From: Bacillota bacterium
GTDB lineage: Bacteria > Bacillota > Clostridia > Acetivibrionales > DTU013
Direction of reading: 5' to 3'
DNA: 64,000 bases
Assembly (NCBI GenBank): GCA_023433505.1
Contig: JAEZCO010000058.1
Location: 77,552 to 141,551 of the forward strand
Under the pieces are notes generated by a model, which was given only the letters and a program-made list of their open reading frames with translations, ran no database searches and was not told where the DNA came from. Below are positions 28,515 through 38,187 of this stretch, in pieces. The translations under genes were made by a program, and so were the position numbers. Within the stretch, counting starts at the first letter, position 1; each line of letters begins with the position of its first letter.

Positions 28515-29426
28515 ATGAATGATCAGGCAGATAAACTAAGGCAGGTTATAGATAACTTAAAATTGAAGCATGCTGCAAGTCAGCCTGAATTCCCCTTTCA
28601 GCAGAAGAAGCGTTCAGCCAGGGTGATCACTGTTACGAGCGGGAAGGGCGGCGTGGGTAAAACCAATATTACCATTAATCTTGCCATAGCCTTAAGTGAA
28701 ATGGGTTTAAGGGTAGTTATCCTGGATGCCGACTTCGGACTGGCAAATATCGATGTGTTGTTTGGGATTATTCCGCGTTACACTCTCCTGGATGTAATAA
28801 AGAATAAAAAGAACATCCTGGAGATATTGTCCGAGGGGCCGAAAAATATAAAGTTCATCTCCGGAGGCTCCGGGGTTGAAGAACTGGTAAAGCTTGAAAA
28901 AAGCCAGCTGGTGAGATTTGTGGAAAACATATCGCTTCTTGACAGGATCGCCGACATTATTCTGGTTGATACGGGAGCAGGGTTGTCTGAGAACGTCATG
29001 AGCTTTGTTATGGCCGCCGACGAGGTATTGCTGGTCACTACGCCGGAGCCTACATCCATTACGGATGCCTATGCCCTGATAAAAATGGTCTCCAACCGCG
29101 ACAGGAGCAAAAGGATCAAAGTAATCGTAAACAGGGCGGAGAGTGCAAACGAGGCGAACGATATAGCAAACAAGCTTATGCTGGTGGCAGATAAATTTTT
29201 AAGTGTCAAGCTGGAGCCTATTGGGTATATACTTCAAGATGATGCCGTGATTAAAGCGGTCAAGCAGCAGCAGCCATTTTCACTTAGCTATCCCAAAAGC
29301 CAGGCTACGCGCTATATAAAAGAATTATCGGGCAAGCTTGTGGATAGCGACGGCAGTGCCCAGATGATGCAGAACTACGGATTCAAGGGATTTATAAACA
29401 AACTGGTAGGGTTGATGAAAGCATAG
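28515..29426 (+). CDS. flhG: Flagellum site-determining ATPase FlhG (YlxH)
   Basis: MinD/ParA-like ATPase partner of FlhF. The 303-residue protein has an N-terminal DQADKLRQVI segment (the FlhF-activating helix position), the deviant Walker A SGKGGVGKTNITINLA (about 41-56), switch I DADFGLANID, switch II DTGAGLS, and a C-terminal amphipathic helix (FINKLVGLMK) that fits a membrane-targeting sequence. Confidence 0.95.
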   Translation: MNDQADKLRQVIDNLKLKHAASQPEFPFQQKKRSARVITVTSGKGGVGKTNITINLAIALSEMGLRVVILDADFGLANIDVLFGIIPRYTLLDVIKNKKNILEILSEGPKNIKFISGGSGVEELVKLEKSQLVRFVENISLLDRIADIILVDTGAGLSENVMSFVMAADEVLLVTTPEPTSITDAYALIKMVSNRDRSKRIKVIVNRAESANEANDIANKLMLVADKFLSVKLEPIGYILQDDAVIKAVKQQQPFSLSYPKSQATRYIKELSGKLVDSDGSAQMMQNYGFKGFINKLVGLMKA

Positions 29427-29441
29427 CGCGTATTCTTGAAG

Positions 29442-29689
29442 CATAGGAATTTATAAAAATCCAGATACATGGCAAGATTGGAACAAATTCCTATGATGGG
29501 GTTTGCAAAGGGGGCTCCCCTTTGCCGGTTTAAGGAGGGTGCTCAGGACGCCGCAGCGTCCGTCGAAGGGAACCATAGGGTTCCCTAGCGAACAAGAAAA
29601 TTCGCTTCATTTTGGGGTAGCACCTATTGCAAATATAAATGTAATTAGCGTTGATGTTTTTTTTGAGTCATGAGCAAAGCGAATTTTCA
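29442..29689. repeat. Cluster of five inverted repeats between flhG and the PilZ gene
   Basis: Perfect stems follow each other: CATAGGAATTT (29442-29452) with 29485-29495; GCAAAGGGG (29505-29513) with 29517-29525; GGACGC/GCGTCC near 29547-29562; AGGGAACC/GGTTCCCT near 29567-29586; and GAAAATTCGCTT (about 29596-29607) with AAGCGAATTTTC (about 29678-29689), the last ending one base before the GGAGG of the next gene. No ORF is convincing. The third to fifth stems could serve as a terminator-like barrier or mRNA processing region. Confidence 0.6.
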
Positions 29690-29700
29690 TGGAGGTACAG

Positions 29701-30393
29701 ATGGAGATCAGTGCACTGCAAATAGGCACTAAACTGGAAGTGGAACTGTGCGATGATGAGGGGAAGAAGCTCAATTTCAACCTTATAAGTGAATTTGAGT
29801 GGCTTATCGATTCCAAAACGCTTATGGTTGCTGCGCCGATCCATGAAGGTGTAATTTATCCTCTTCATATCGGCAGGATCATAAAAATATTTTTTATTAT
29901 CAAAACAGGTCTGGAATATGAGCTGTTTTCGTTTAAGGCATCAATTTCAGGCCGGGAAATGAGCGAAAACATAGCTCTTTTGAAAATAGAGGTCATCGGT
30001 GAAGTTGAAAAGGTTCAAAGGCGCCAGTATTTCAGAATCGGATGCTCACTGCCGGTAAAATTCAGGGTAGTGGATTCAATGAATGAAAAGATAAACGAAG
30101 GCATTCAGTACAGAAAGACCATTGCCAGCAATCTCAGCGGAGGCGGCTTATGCCTGCTTTTGGAGGATAAGCTGGAGGTAGGGCAGCTTGTGGAATGCGA
30201 AATAACAACGGAAGAACAAAAGGAAGTGAAGTTTTTCGGCAAGGTCATACGGCATGACACGAGGCAACTGGAAGGAAGGTTTAAATACGAAGCAGGGATT
30301 GTATATATCAAGATAAACAACAATGATCGGGAAACAGTAGTAAAATACATATTTAATGAGCAGCGAAAATTACGGAAAAAAGGGTTGATATAG
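29701..30393 (+). CDS. PilZ-domain flagellar brake protein (YcgR/DgrA-like)
   Basis: Binds cyclic di-GMP and slows the motor. The 230-residue protein has an N-terminal YcgR-like beta domain (about 1-95) and a C-terminal PilZ domain with the RxxxR-type motif QRRQYFRI and the NLSGGG segment (N-x-S-x-x-G), the two nucleotide-contacting motifs. The start at 29701 follows GGAGGT; an ATG at 29689 has no ribosome site of its own. It stands at the head of the chemotaxis block, linking second-messenger control to motility. Confidence 0.88.
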   Translation: MEISALQIGTKLEVELCDDEGKKLNFNLISEFEWLIDSKTLMVAAPIHEGVIYPLHIGRIIKIFFIIKTGLEYELFSFKASISGREMSENIALLKIEVIGEVEKVQRRQYFRIGCSLPVKFRVVDSMNEKINEGIQYRKTIASNLSGGGLCLLLEDKLEVGQLVECEITTEEQKEVKFFGKVIRHDTRQLEGRFKYEAGIVYIKINNNDRETVVKYIFNEQRKLRKKGLI

Positions 30394-30398
30394 GTTTT

Positions 30399-31454
30399 AT
30401 GTCCGATCTGATTAATGTACTGGTGGTAGATGATTCGGCCTTTATGAGAAGGGTTATTTCCGACATTTTTAAAAGTGCCGGGGATATCAATGTTGTTGGC
30501 ACGGCCAGGGATGGAAGCGAAGCGCTTGAAAAAGTCAAACTGCTCAATCCCGACGTAATTACCCTTGATGTTGAAATGCCTGTGATGGATGGCCTCAGGT
30601 GCCTGAAAGAGCTTCAGAAGATAACCAGGGTACCGGTTATCATGTTGAGCAACCATACCCAGGGCGGTGCCCTAGCTACCATGGAAGCGCTTGAGTCGGG
30701 CGCCGTGGATTTCATAGCGAAGCCCACCGGCTTATTTGATATCAACGGGGATGAAAAAAAACAGGAGATCATCAATAAAATACGGATGGTCCGGGATATA
30801 AAGAAGGGGAAGGTCGCAGCCCACAGCAAGGTGAAAATTTCGAAAGCTCTTGCTGCAGACAGCAGTTCGCCCCTGAAGACCATCGTCTCCATCGGGACGT
30901 CCACTGGGGGTCCCAAAGCTTTGCAGGAAGTCATACCCTATATACCGGGAAACATTCCTGCAGCTATCCTTGTAGTGCAGCATATGCCTCCCGGCTTTAC
31001 GAAATCTCTGGCAGAGAGGCTGAACAGCATCAGCGACCTAACAGTCAAGGAAGCTGAGCATGAGGATGTTATAAAGCAAGGCCATGTGTACATTGCACCT
31101 GGAGATTATCATATGACTGTGCGTAGATATCCGGATGGTACGATGAGGATCATGTTGAATCAGGACCCCACTGTGGGAGGTCACAGGCCTTCTGTTAATG
31201 TAATGATGAATTCCATTGCAGAGACCGGTTTCAGGAATGTCATCGGCGTCATAATGACGGGAATGGGGTCCGACGGAAGTGACGGGATCAGCAATTTGAA
31301 AAAGAGCAATAACGGGTTTATCATATCCCAGGATGAGAAGTCCTGCGTGGTATATGGAATGCCGAGGGCTGCTGTACAGACAGGCGTTGTGGATATAGTG
31401 GTGCCTCTTAACAAAATAGCAAATGAGATCGTTAAAAATTTGGGGGTGTTATAA
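30399..31454 (+). CDS. cheB: Chemotaxis protein-glutamate methylesterase CheB
   Basis: Demethylates and deamidates receptors. The 351-residue protein has an N-terminal receiver (VVDDSAFMRR, phospho-Asp in ITLDVEMPVMDG) and a C-terminal methylesterase with the Ser of SIGTSTGGPKAL, the His of VVQHMPPGFT, and the Asp of GMGSDGSDG forming the catalytic triad. Only 5 bases separate it from the PilZ gene, and it ends 3 bases before cheA. Confidence 0.97.
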   Translation: MSDLINVLVVDDSAFMRRVISDIFKSAGDINVVGTARDGSEALEKVKLLNPDVITLDVEMPVMDGLRCLKELQKITRVPVIMLSNHTQGGALATMEALESGAVDFIAKPTGLFDINGDEKKQEIINKIRMVRDIKKGKVAAHSKVKISKALAADSSSPLKTIVSIGTSTGGPKALQEVIPYIPGNIPAAILVVQHMPPGFTKSLAERLNSISDLTVKEAEHEDVIKQGHVYIAPGDYHMTVRRYPDGTMRIMLNQDPTVGGHRPSVNVMMNSIAETGFRNVIGVIMTGMGSDGSDGISNLKKSNNGFIISQDEKSCVVYGMPRAAVQTGVVDIVVPLNKIANEIVKNLGVL

Positions 31455-31457
31455 TTT

Positions 31458-33539
31458 ATGGACATGAGCCAATATCTGGAGATATTTATTGAAGAGACCA
31501 AGGAGCATTTGCAGAGTCTCAATCAGTGCCTGCTGCAGCTTGAAAAAACACCGGAAGACAGTTCCATCCTGAATGAGATCTTCAGGGTTGCCCATACTTT
31601 GAAGGGGATGTCCGGTACAATGGGCTTCAGCAGGATGTCCAGGCTCACGCATGACATGGAGGATGTACTGCACGCGCTCAGGAGCAATGAACTGAAGATT
31701 TCAACAAAGTTGGTGGACCTTCTTTTCAAATGCCTCGATGCGCTGGAAAACTATACGAATCAGATTATCGAAACCAGTACGGAGGGACATGAAGAGTATC
31801 AGGATATCATTCAGTCCCTGTCAAATTTCATAAATCATAAGGCGGAATCTGTTGAAGAGCCTCAAGCTCCCGCCCCAGCGCCCGCATCCAATGAACAAAG
31901 CAGAGAAATCGCGATTAACCAGTATGAACAAAATGTAATCAATAAAGCATACGAGACAGGCAACCTTGCTTATCAGATTACGGTAATTCTGAATAAGGGC
32001 TGTGTATTAAAATCGGCAAGAGCCTTCATCGTTTTCAAGACCCTGGAGAAATACTCTGAAATCATTAAATCCGAACCAAAGGTCCAGGATATCGAGGATG
32101 AAAAGTTTGAGAATGAATTCACGGTGGTTGTCATATCCCGGGAAGATGCGGAATTATTCAACAAACAGCTGAATTCCATTTCAGAGGTGGAAAATGTTCT
32201 GATTAAGACTGTTCAGCCCAACAAAATTATTGAAGAGGCGGTTGTAAAGCCTGAAGCTGTTATTGCCAACGCTGTAAATGTTACAAACGCTGCGAGTGAA
32301 AAAGCCGAGGAGCCTGCACAAACCGTCGAGGCTGATAGTGAAGCAAATCAACAAAAGGAAGAATCAAGCGTTAAAAAGGCCAAGACAGGAAAGACGGTCA
32401 GGGTTGATATCGACAGGCTTGACGTACTTTTGAATCTGGTCAGCGAATTGATTATCCAGAAGACCAGGCTTGAAGGGCTGGAAGGAATCGAGCGAACACC
32501 GGATTATGTGGAAACGGTGGAATACCTGGAAAGAATTACGACCAATCTTCACGATGCAGTTATGAAAGTAAGAATGGTGCCGGTAGAGACGGTCTTTAAC
32601 CGTTTCCCGAGGATGATAAGAGATATCACCAGGGATTTGGGCAAGGAAGCCGAGCTTATCATGTCCGGTGAAGAAACGGAACTTGACAGGACCGTTATCG
32701 ATGAGATTGGAGAACCGCTCATTCATCTGCTCAGGAATGCGGTAGACCATGGAATAGAATCGGTGGAGAAAAGAAGGGAACTGGGGAAGCCCGATTCCGG
32801 CAACATATATCTCAGAGCTTATCAGGATGGAAATAATGTAGTTATTGAGGTGGAAGAAGACGGCCAGGGAATCAATGTGGAAAAAGTTAAGAAAAAGGCC
32901 ATCGAAAGAGGCCTGGTCAGCAAGGAAATAGCTGCCGGCATGTCTAAAAAGGACATCATCGATTTTCTTTTCAAGCCAAGCTTCAGTACCATGGACAAGG
33001 TGACGGACCTTTCGGGCAGAGGCGTCGGTCTGGATGTGGTCAAGACCAAGATCGAAGCCCTTGGCGGAATGGTGGATGTAGAAAGCGAGCCTGGCAAAGG
33101 CAGTAAATTCATCATCCGGCTTCCTCTGACGCTGGCAATCATTCAGGCCCTGCTGGTGATGGTGGGCGATGAGAAATATGCCATTCAGCTAAGCTCTATT
33201 CAGCAGATCACCAATATTGCTCCTGAAGAGATTAAGATGGTTCAGAAGCAGGAGGTTGTCCTGTTCAGAAACACGATCATACCGGTGATCCGGTTGAATC
33301 AGGTGCTGGAAGTACCGTCCCCGGAGGACGAGGTCAAACAGAAAACCATTAAGCTGGTAATTGCCAAAAAAGGCGACAGGCTTTTCGGACTTGCCGTGGA
33401 CCGGATACTGGGCCAGCAGGAAATCGTCCAGAAATCCCTGGGCAAATACCTCTCAGGCATTAAGATAATCTCCAGTGCAACCATACTGGGAGATGGCAAT
33501 GTTGCCTTGATTCTGGATGTTAATTCCCTTGTACATTAA
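31458..33539 (+). CDS. cheA: Chemotaxis histidine kinase CheA
   Basis: Receptor-coupled kinase that phosphorylates CheY and CheB. The 693-residue protein has the P1/Hpt domain with the phosphorylated His46 (AHTLKGMSGT), a CheY-binding P2 domain (about 155-250), a Pro/Glu/Ala linker, the dimerization domain (VRVDIDRLDVLLNLVSELII), the ATPase domain (N box HLLRNAVDHGIE, G boxes EDGQGIN and GRGVGLDVV) and a C-terminal CheW-like domain (about 555-690). Confidence 0.97.
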   Translation: MDMSQYLEIFIEETKEHLQSLNQCLLQLEKTPEDSSILNEIFRVAHTLKGMSGTMGFSRMSRLTHDMEDVLHALRSNELKISTKLVDLLFKCLDALENYTNQIIETSTEGHEEYQDIIQSLSNFINHKAESVEEPQAPAPAPASNEQSREIAINQYEQNVINKAYETGNLAYQITVILNKGCVLKSARAFIVFKTLEKYSEIIKSEPKVQDIEDEKFENEFTVVVISREDAELFNKQLNSISEVENVLIKTVQPNKIIEEAVVKPEAVIANAVNVTNAASEKAEEPAQTVEADSEANQQKEESSVKKAKTGKTVRVDIDRLDVLLNLVSELIIQKTRLEGLEGIERTPDYVETVEYLERITTNLHDAVMKVRMVPVETVFNRFPRMIRDITRDLGKEAELIMSGEETELDRTVIDEIGEPLIHLLRNAVDHGIESVEKRRELGKPDSGNIYLRAYQDGNNVVIEVEEDGQGINVEKVKKKAIERGLVSKEIAAGMSKKDIIDFLFKPSFSTMDKVTDLSGRGVGLDVVKTKIEALGGMVDVESEPGKGSKFIIRLPLTLAIIQALLVMVGDEKYAIQLSSIQQITNIAPEEIKMVQKQEVVLFRNTIIPVIRLNQVLEVPSPEDEVKQKTIKLVIAKKGDRLFGLAVDRILGQQEIVQKSLGKYLSGIKIISSATILGDGNVALILDVNSLVH

Positions 33540-33553
33540 AGGAGGCGTTCCCT

Positions 33554-34009
33554 ATGGATGAAATGATAACAACGGATTTAAAGAAGTTTTTGGTTTTCAA
33601 GCTGGGAAATGAAGAGTATGGAATCGATATCCAGAAAATAACCACCATCATCGAGAAGGATATGAATATTACCAGAGTGCCCAGAACTCCCGGCTTTCTG
33701 AAAGGTGTCATAAACTTAAGAGGCGAGATAATACCCATCATTCACCTGCGCAAAAAGTTTGGGCTCTCCGAGATTGAAGACACGGAGGAAACAAGGATTA
33801 TCATCATAAAACTGGATGAAATCGCCGTGGGATTAATTGTGGATGCTGTGGCTGAAGTCATTGAACTGGACGAAGATTCCATAGAAAATGTGACAAACTT
33901 TGGCGGAGTACTTTCTGCGGAATACCTGCATGGCGTAGGAAAAATTAACGGAAGGATTGTTACGCTTCTGAATCTTGAAAAATTGATAAGGCTTGAAAAC
34001 GGCGACTAA
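33554..34009 (+). CDS. cheW: Chemotaxis coupling protein CheW
   Basis: Adaptor joining CheA to receptors. The 151-residue protein has the CheW fold with FKLGNEEYGIDIQKI, the conserved RVPRTPGFLKGVINLRGEI segment and IGLIVDAV-type strand. AAAGGAGG lies upstream of the ATG; 14 bases after cheA. Confidence 0.96.
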   Translation: MDEMITTDLKKFLVFKLGNEEYGIDIQKITTIIEKDMNITRVPRTPGFLKGVINLRGEIIPIIHLRKKFGLSEIEDTEETRIIIIKLDEIAVGLIVDAVAEVIELDEDSIENVTNFGGVLSAEYLHGVGKINGRIVTLLNLEKLIRLENGD

Positions 34010-34063
34010 GCTTGTGCGAAAAAATATGGGGATTTTCCGGCAGGATTTTACAGGAGATATTGC

Positions 34064-34684
34064 ATGGTGAATGGTATTGATGATTTGAACAACTTACAGA
34101 TTGACGTTCTCAGGGAAATTGGCAATATTGGGGCAGGAAATGCAGCTACGGCGCTGGCAAAGATGCTGAACAGGAAAGTGGATATGGACGTCCCAAGAGT
34201 CAAAATCATGGAATTCAAGGATGTCAGTGAAACACTTGGAAGTGCGGAGAGCATCGTTGCAGGTATCCTTCTGAAGGTAGAAGGCGATTTGACAGGCAAC
34301 ATCATGTTCATCCTGCAGCTCAAGGATGCCGCTTTACTGGTGGATATGCTTATGGGCCGCCAATCGGAGGGATTGCAGGAATTCTCGGAACTGGAGCTTT
34401 CAGCGCTTAAAGAAATCGGCAATATACTTGCAGGGTCCTACCTTTCCGCATTATCAACCTTGACTAATCTGAAAATTATGCCGTCGGTGCCTGATCTAGC
34501 CATAGATATGGCTGGAGCCATCTTGAGCGTTCCGGCAATAGAGTTTGGCAAGGTAGGGGATACCGTACTTTACATTGAAACAGAGTTTTCTGACGGAGAT
34601 GAAAAAGTGGTGGGAGATTTCTTCCTCGTTCCTGATGTAGAAACATACGACATATTATTGAAAGCTTTAGGGGTTACCGGATAA
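34064..34684 (+). CDS. cheC: CheY-P phosphatase CheC
   Basis: Dephosphorylates CheY-P and is stimulated by binding CheD. The 206-residue protein carries both family active-site helices, LREIGNIGAGNAATALA (about 13-29) and LKEIGNILAGSYLSAL (about 109-124). Directly abuts cheD, its partner. Confidence 0.95.
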   Translation: MVNGIDDLNNLQIDVLREIGNIGAGNAATALAKMLNRKVDMDVPRVKIMEFKDVSETLGSAESIVAGILLKVEGDLTGNIMFILQLKDAALLVDMLMGRQSEGLQEFSELELSALKEIGNILAGSYLSALSTLTNLKIMPSVPDLAIDMAGAILSVPAIEFGKVGDTVLYIETEFSDGDEKVVGDFFLVPDVETYDILLKALGVTG

Positions 34685-35170
34685 ATGGATAACATAATAA
34701 AAGTAGGGATGGCAGATCTGCAGTCCTCCAGGCATCCATGCACCCTGACTACCTTGGGACTGGGGTCCTGTGTGGGAATTGCACTTTATGAACCGCATAA
34801 GAAAATCGCAGGTTTGGCTCACGTGATGCTGCCTTCAAGCCTGCAGGCGAGAAATAATACAAACATAGCAAAATTTGCGGATACAGCGATAACAAAACTG
34901 GTTGACGACATGTGCAGGCTTGGTGCAAATAAAGCCTACATTGTTGCAAAACTGGCTGGGGGCGCACAGATGTTTTCTTTTAGCGATGCGTCTGAAATGA
35001 TGAGAATCGGATCGAGAAATGTGGTTTCCTCAAAGGAAATGCTGGAACAGATGAAAATCCCCATCCTGGCGGAGGATACCGGGGGAAACTACGGAAGGAC
35101 CATCGAGCTTTATTCGGAAAACGGAAAGCTGCTGGTGAAGACTATCGGACATGGAGTAAAGGAGATTTAG
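34685..35170 (+). CDS. cheD: Chemoreceptor glutamine deamidase CheD
   Basis: Deamidates receptor glutamines and binds CheC. The 161-residue protein has the catalytic cysteine in LGLGSCVGIALY (Cys26-27 region), the histidine in GLAHVMLP and the conserved GGAQMF segment. The start codon follows the cheC stop with no gap, so the pair is coupled. Confidence 0.95.
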   Translation: MDNIIKVGMADLQSSRHPCTLTTLGLGSCVGIALYEPHKKIAGLAHVMLPSSLQARNNTNIAKFADTAITKLVDDMCRLGANKAYIVAKLAGGAQMFSFSDASEMMRIGSRNVVSSKEMLEQMKIPILAEDTGGNYGRTIELYSENGKLLVKTIGHGVKEI

Positions 35171-35172
35171 AA

Positions 35173-35553
35173 ATGGATGCGATCCATAAGTTGCCGTTCT
35201 TTCTTGGCGGCTTTATGGCAGTTATTGTCGGAATGATCAGTTATGTATCCGGTTCGGCCTCCCAGACCATCTATGTCAGGATGGCTGTGGTTATGGTAGT
35301 ATTTTATGTCGTAGGCAGCTTTATAAGAAAAACCTTGAGCGGCATTAAGGATGAACTGGATGACAAGGAACAGAAAAGACGGGCGGAAGAACAGCTGGAA
35401 GCTGAGGAAGCCAGTATGAATGAAGCTTTCCAAAACGCACATCAAAAGGGCCAACCTGGAGAGCATAAAGTAGATCTGGTTGCGGATGATTTTGATGAAG
35501 ATTTTTCACCTTTGACAATCAGCAGAGTCATTACTTCAAAGCTGGAAGAGTAA
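35173..35553 (+). CDS. Small membrane protein of unknown function in the fla/che operon
   Basis: I do not recognise a named family. The 126-residue protein has two predicted membrane helices (about 9-27 and 34-52), then a charged coiled-coil stretch rich in Glu/Lys/Arg, and an acidic tail (VADDFDEDFSPLTIS). It begins 2 bases after cheD with an in-phase operon layout, so it is likely cotranscribed with chemotaxis genes; a comparable small membrane protein is common between cheD and sigD in clostridia. Confidence 0.75.
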   Translation: MDAIHKLPFFLGGFMAVIVGMISYVSGSASQTIYVRMAVVMVVFYVVGSFIRKTLSGIKDELDDKEQKRRAEEQLEAEEASMNEAFQNAHQKGQPGEHKVDLVADDFDEDFSPLTISRVITSKLEE

Positions 35554-35568
35554 GTCAGTACATGCTGC

Positions 35569-35646
35569 AGCGAAAACCCGGCCCGGTCATTTGGGGAACA
35601 TCCGGCCGTGATTTGTGCAAGAAATGCCCGCAAAAGAGTTTTCGCT
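35569..35646. repeat. Inverted repeat in the sigma-28 gene leader
   Basis: AGCGAAAAC (35569-35577) pairs perfectly with GTTTTCGCT (35638-35646), enclosing an inner CGGCC/GGCCG stem (near 35579 and 35603). It lies in the 129-base gap before the sigma factor, and could fold the leader into a closed structure just upstream of the ribosome site. Confidence 0.5.
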
Positions 35647-35682
35647 TAGTACCAATGAAAAATAGGGGACATGGAGGTTAAA

Positions 35683-36453
35683 ATGTCAACTAACGTAAAC
35701 AGACAAAATGATTTATGGAGGCAGTATCATAATACGAAAGACTCTGCCGTAAGAGAGGCGCTGATACTGGAATATTCGCATCTAATCAAGTTTATTGCCG
35801 GCAGGCTCAACATCTACTTCGGATCCAATGTAGAATACGATGACCTGGTGGGGTTCGGTGTTTTTGGGCTGATTGATGCCATTGATAAATTTGACATCAA
35901 CAAGGGCGTCAAATTTGAGACCTATGCTTCCCTTAGAATTCGCGGATCAATCATTGACAGTATCCGGGAAATGGATTGGGTGCCCAGGTCCTTAAGGCAA
36001 AAAAGCAAGGATCTGGAGAAAGCTTATTGGGAAGTCGAAAACGAATTGGGGCATTCTGCCTCAGACAAGGAGATTTCCGACAAACTGGGGATATCCACCG
36101 AAGAATTTTATAAGCTGTTAAATGAAGTGAACGTTTCCTCCATGGTATCCCTTGAAGATTTTCTGGAGCAAAACTATGAAATCGGCGTAGATGTGCCGAA
36201 TACAAACCGCGAGGACAGGCCTGAAATCCAGATGGAGCTCAGCGAACTGAAGGATTTGCTTGGAGACGCCATAAACAAGCTTCCGGAGAAGGAAAAGACC
36301 GTGCTCTCTCTCTACTATTATGAAGAATTGACACTAAAAGAAATAAGTGCGATAATGAAGGTGTCAGAGTCCCGTATTTCCCAACTGCATACCAAGGCCA
36401 TAATGAGATTGCGCGGTAAGCTGGCAAGGCATAAATCCTTATTGCACGATTAG
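35683..36453 (+). CDS. sigD: RNA polymerase sigma-28 factor (FliA/SigD)
   Basis: Directs transcription of late flagellar and chemotaxis genes. The 256-residue protein has sigma region 2 (YDDLVGFGVFGLIDAIDKFD and FETYASLRIRGSIID), region 3 (WVPRSLRQKSKDLEKAY) and region 4 (LPEKEKTVLSLYYYEELTL with SESRISQLHTKAI). The start at 35683 follows GGAGG by 5 bases; the ATG at 35671 overlaps that site. Its position near the end of the operon matches Bacillus sigD. Confidence 0.95.
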   Translation: MSTNVNRQNDLWRQYHNTKDSAVREALILEYSHLIKFIAGRLNIYFGSNVEYDDLVGFGVFGLIDAIDKFDINKGVKFETYASLRIRGSIIDSIREMDWVPRSLRQKSKDLEKAYWEVENELGHSASDKEISDKLGISTEEFYKLLNEVNVSSMVSLEDFLEQNYEIGVDVPNTNREDRPEIQMELSELKDLLGDAINKLPEKEKTVLSLYYYEELTLKEISAIMKVSESRISQLHTKAIMRLRGKLARHKSLLHD

Positions 36454-36480
36454 AAATAAGACATATGGGGGGCCAAGGTT

Positions 36481-38106
36481 TTGAGTGACCCGAGAAACGC
36501 AGGAAGCGCCATTAACAATGGCTTTTTTGAAATTACATATAAGGAAGACGGGGTATACCTGTCGGTCCATCCGCCTGTAGAGAGGGGAAGACCGGTAGAG
36601 ACCAGGGATGTCCTGGACAAGCTGGCAAGAAAGCTTGTAAGAAGCTTTTCAAGAGATGTGATCGATGCGGCCGTCAGAAAGTCGGATAAGGTTCCTGTAA
36701 GGATTGCCGAGCCTCAGACGGAAGTAAAAATTGACGCAACCGCCAATATCATGATATCGCCGGATAAGATGAAGGCCTTTGTTTCCTTCAATTCTCCCGA
36801 AGGCGGAAGAAACATAACCATGGAGGAAGTTCTTGACCTATTGAACAAGAACGGAGTCATCTACGGAATCAACAGAATCAACCTGGAAACCATTATCCGA
36901 TATCCCGTATTCAATGAAATGTTTTGCGTGGCGGAAGGCGTCACTCCTGTGAACGGGCAAAACGGAAAGGTTGAATACTATTTCGATGTGAAAAGAGATG
37001 GAAAGCCTGCCATAATGGAGGACGGAAGGGTTGATTTCAGGGAACTCAACCTCATTGAAAGCGTCACCAAAGGTCAAAAGCTATGCCAATTGATTCCTCC
37101 TGTTCCGGGGGTCATAGGAAAAACCGTTTTCGGAACCGACATCTATCCGCTTGAAGGCAAGCCTGCCGTTTTACCCAAGGGCAGAAACGTATCCGTCAGC
37201 GATGACAGTATGTCAATCATTTCCAATATTGACGGGCAGGTCAGATTTATTGACGGCAAAATCAATATTTTTTCTACTTATGAAGTACCTGCAGATGTAG
37301 ACAACTCTACTGGGAATATAAGCTTCGTGGGGAATGTATGCGTCCGCGGAAATGTTCTTTCCGGCTTTTCTATAGAAGCAGGCGGCAATGTGGAAGTATG
37401 GGGTGTTGTTGAAGGCGCTTCTATAAAGGCTAACGGCGACATTATACTCCGGCGCGGAATGCAGGGGATGGGAAAAGGCGTTCTTATCAGTAACGGGGAT
37501 ATTATCGCCAGATATATAGAACACAGTAATATCGAAGCAAAAAACAATATAAGCTCCGAAGCTATCATGCACAGTAATGTCAAGTGCGGAAACAGGCTGG
37601 AGCTGGCCGGCAGAAAAGGCCTGTTGGTCGGCGGAAGCTGCAAGGTCGGAAAAGAAATCGTCGCCAAGGTTATAGGATCACACATGGCAACGGTAACGGA
37701 TATCGAAGTAGGGGTTGATCCGTCCCTGAGAGAACGTTACAAGGCGTTGAAGGAAGAACAGAATACCCTTGAAGCGGACTTGAAGAAGGCCGATCAGGCG
37801 ATTACCATATTGAAGAAGATCGAAATGGCGGGAGGACTGACTCCCGATAAACAGGAAATAATGGCCAAGAGCGTAAGGACCAAGGTATTCTTTACAAACA
37901 GGCTTTCTGAAATAAAAGAGGAAATGCAAAGAATAGAAGCAAACCTTCAGCAGGATGCATACGGCAAAATTCGATGCTTCAACTTTATCTATCCCGGGAC
38001 AAAGGTAGCAATCGGTTCATGTCTCATGTATGTAAGGGAGAATCTTCAATATTGCACATTATACAGGGACGGCGCAGATGTAAGGGTTGGGTCCATTGAT
38101 AAATAA
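36481..38106 (+). CDS. FapA-family (DUF342) protein
   Basis: A 541-residue protein with the FapA/DUF342 layout: an N-terminal alpha/beta region, a central beta-solenoid built of glycine/asparagine-rich turns (about 255-400, e.g. VCVRGNVLSGFSIEAGGNV), and a C-terminal coiled coil (about 410-485) ending in a beta segment. Family members include proteins involved in polar flagellar localization and polysaccharide work, but no biochemical role is settled. Start is TTG with GGGGGG upstream; 27 bases after sigD. Confidence 0.82.
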   Translation: MSDPRNAGSAINNGFFEITYKEDGVYLSVHPPVERGRPVETRDVLDKLARKLVRSFSRDVIDAAVRKSDKVPVRIAEPQTEVKIDATANIMISPDKMKAFVSFNSPEGGRNITMEEVLDLLNKNGVIYGINRINLETIIRYPVFNEMFCVAEGVTPVNGQNGKVEYYFDVKRDGKPAIMEDGRVDFRELNLIESVTKGQKLCQLIPPVPGVIGKTVFGTDIYPLEGKPAVLPKGRNVSVSDDSMSIISNIDGQVRFIDGKINIFSTYEVPADVDNSTGNISFVGNVCVRGNVLSGFSIEAGGNVEVWGVVEGASIKANGDIILRRGMQGMGKGVLISNGDIIARYIEHSNIEAKNNISSEAIMHSNVKCGNRLELAGRKGLLVGGSCKVGKEIVAKVIGSHMATVTDIEVGVDPSLRERYKALKEEQNTLEADLKKADQAITILKKIEMAGGLTPDKQEIMAKSVRTKVFFTNRLSEIKEEMQRIEANLQQDAYGKIRCFNFIYPGTKVAIGSCLMYVRENLQYCTLYRDGADVRVGSIDK

Positions 38107-38187
38107 AACCCGGGGGTAGCGGGCTCCCTCGTTTTCGGTGGCTGTTCAGGCAGTTCCGCTGGTAAAGAGGCAAAGGGATGTGATTTT

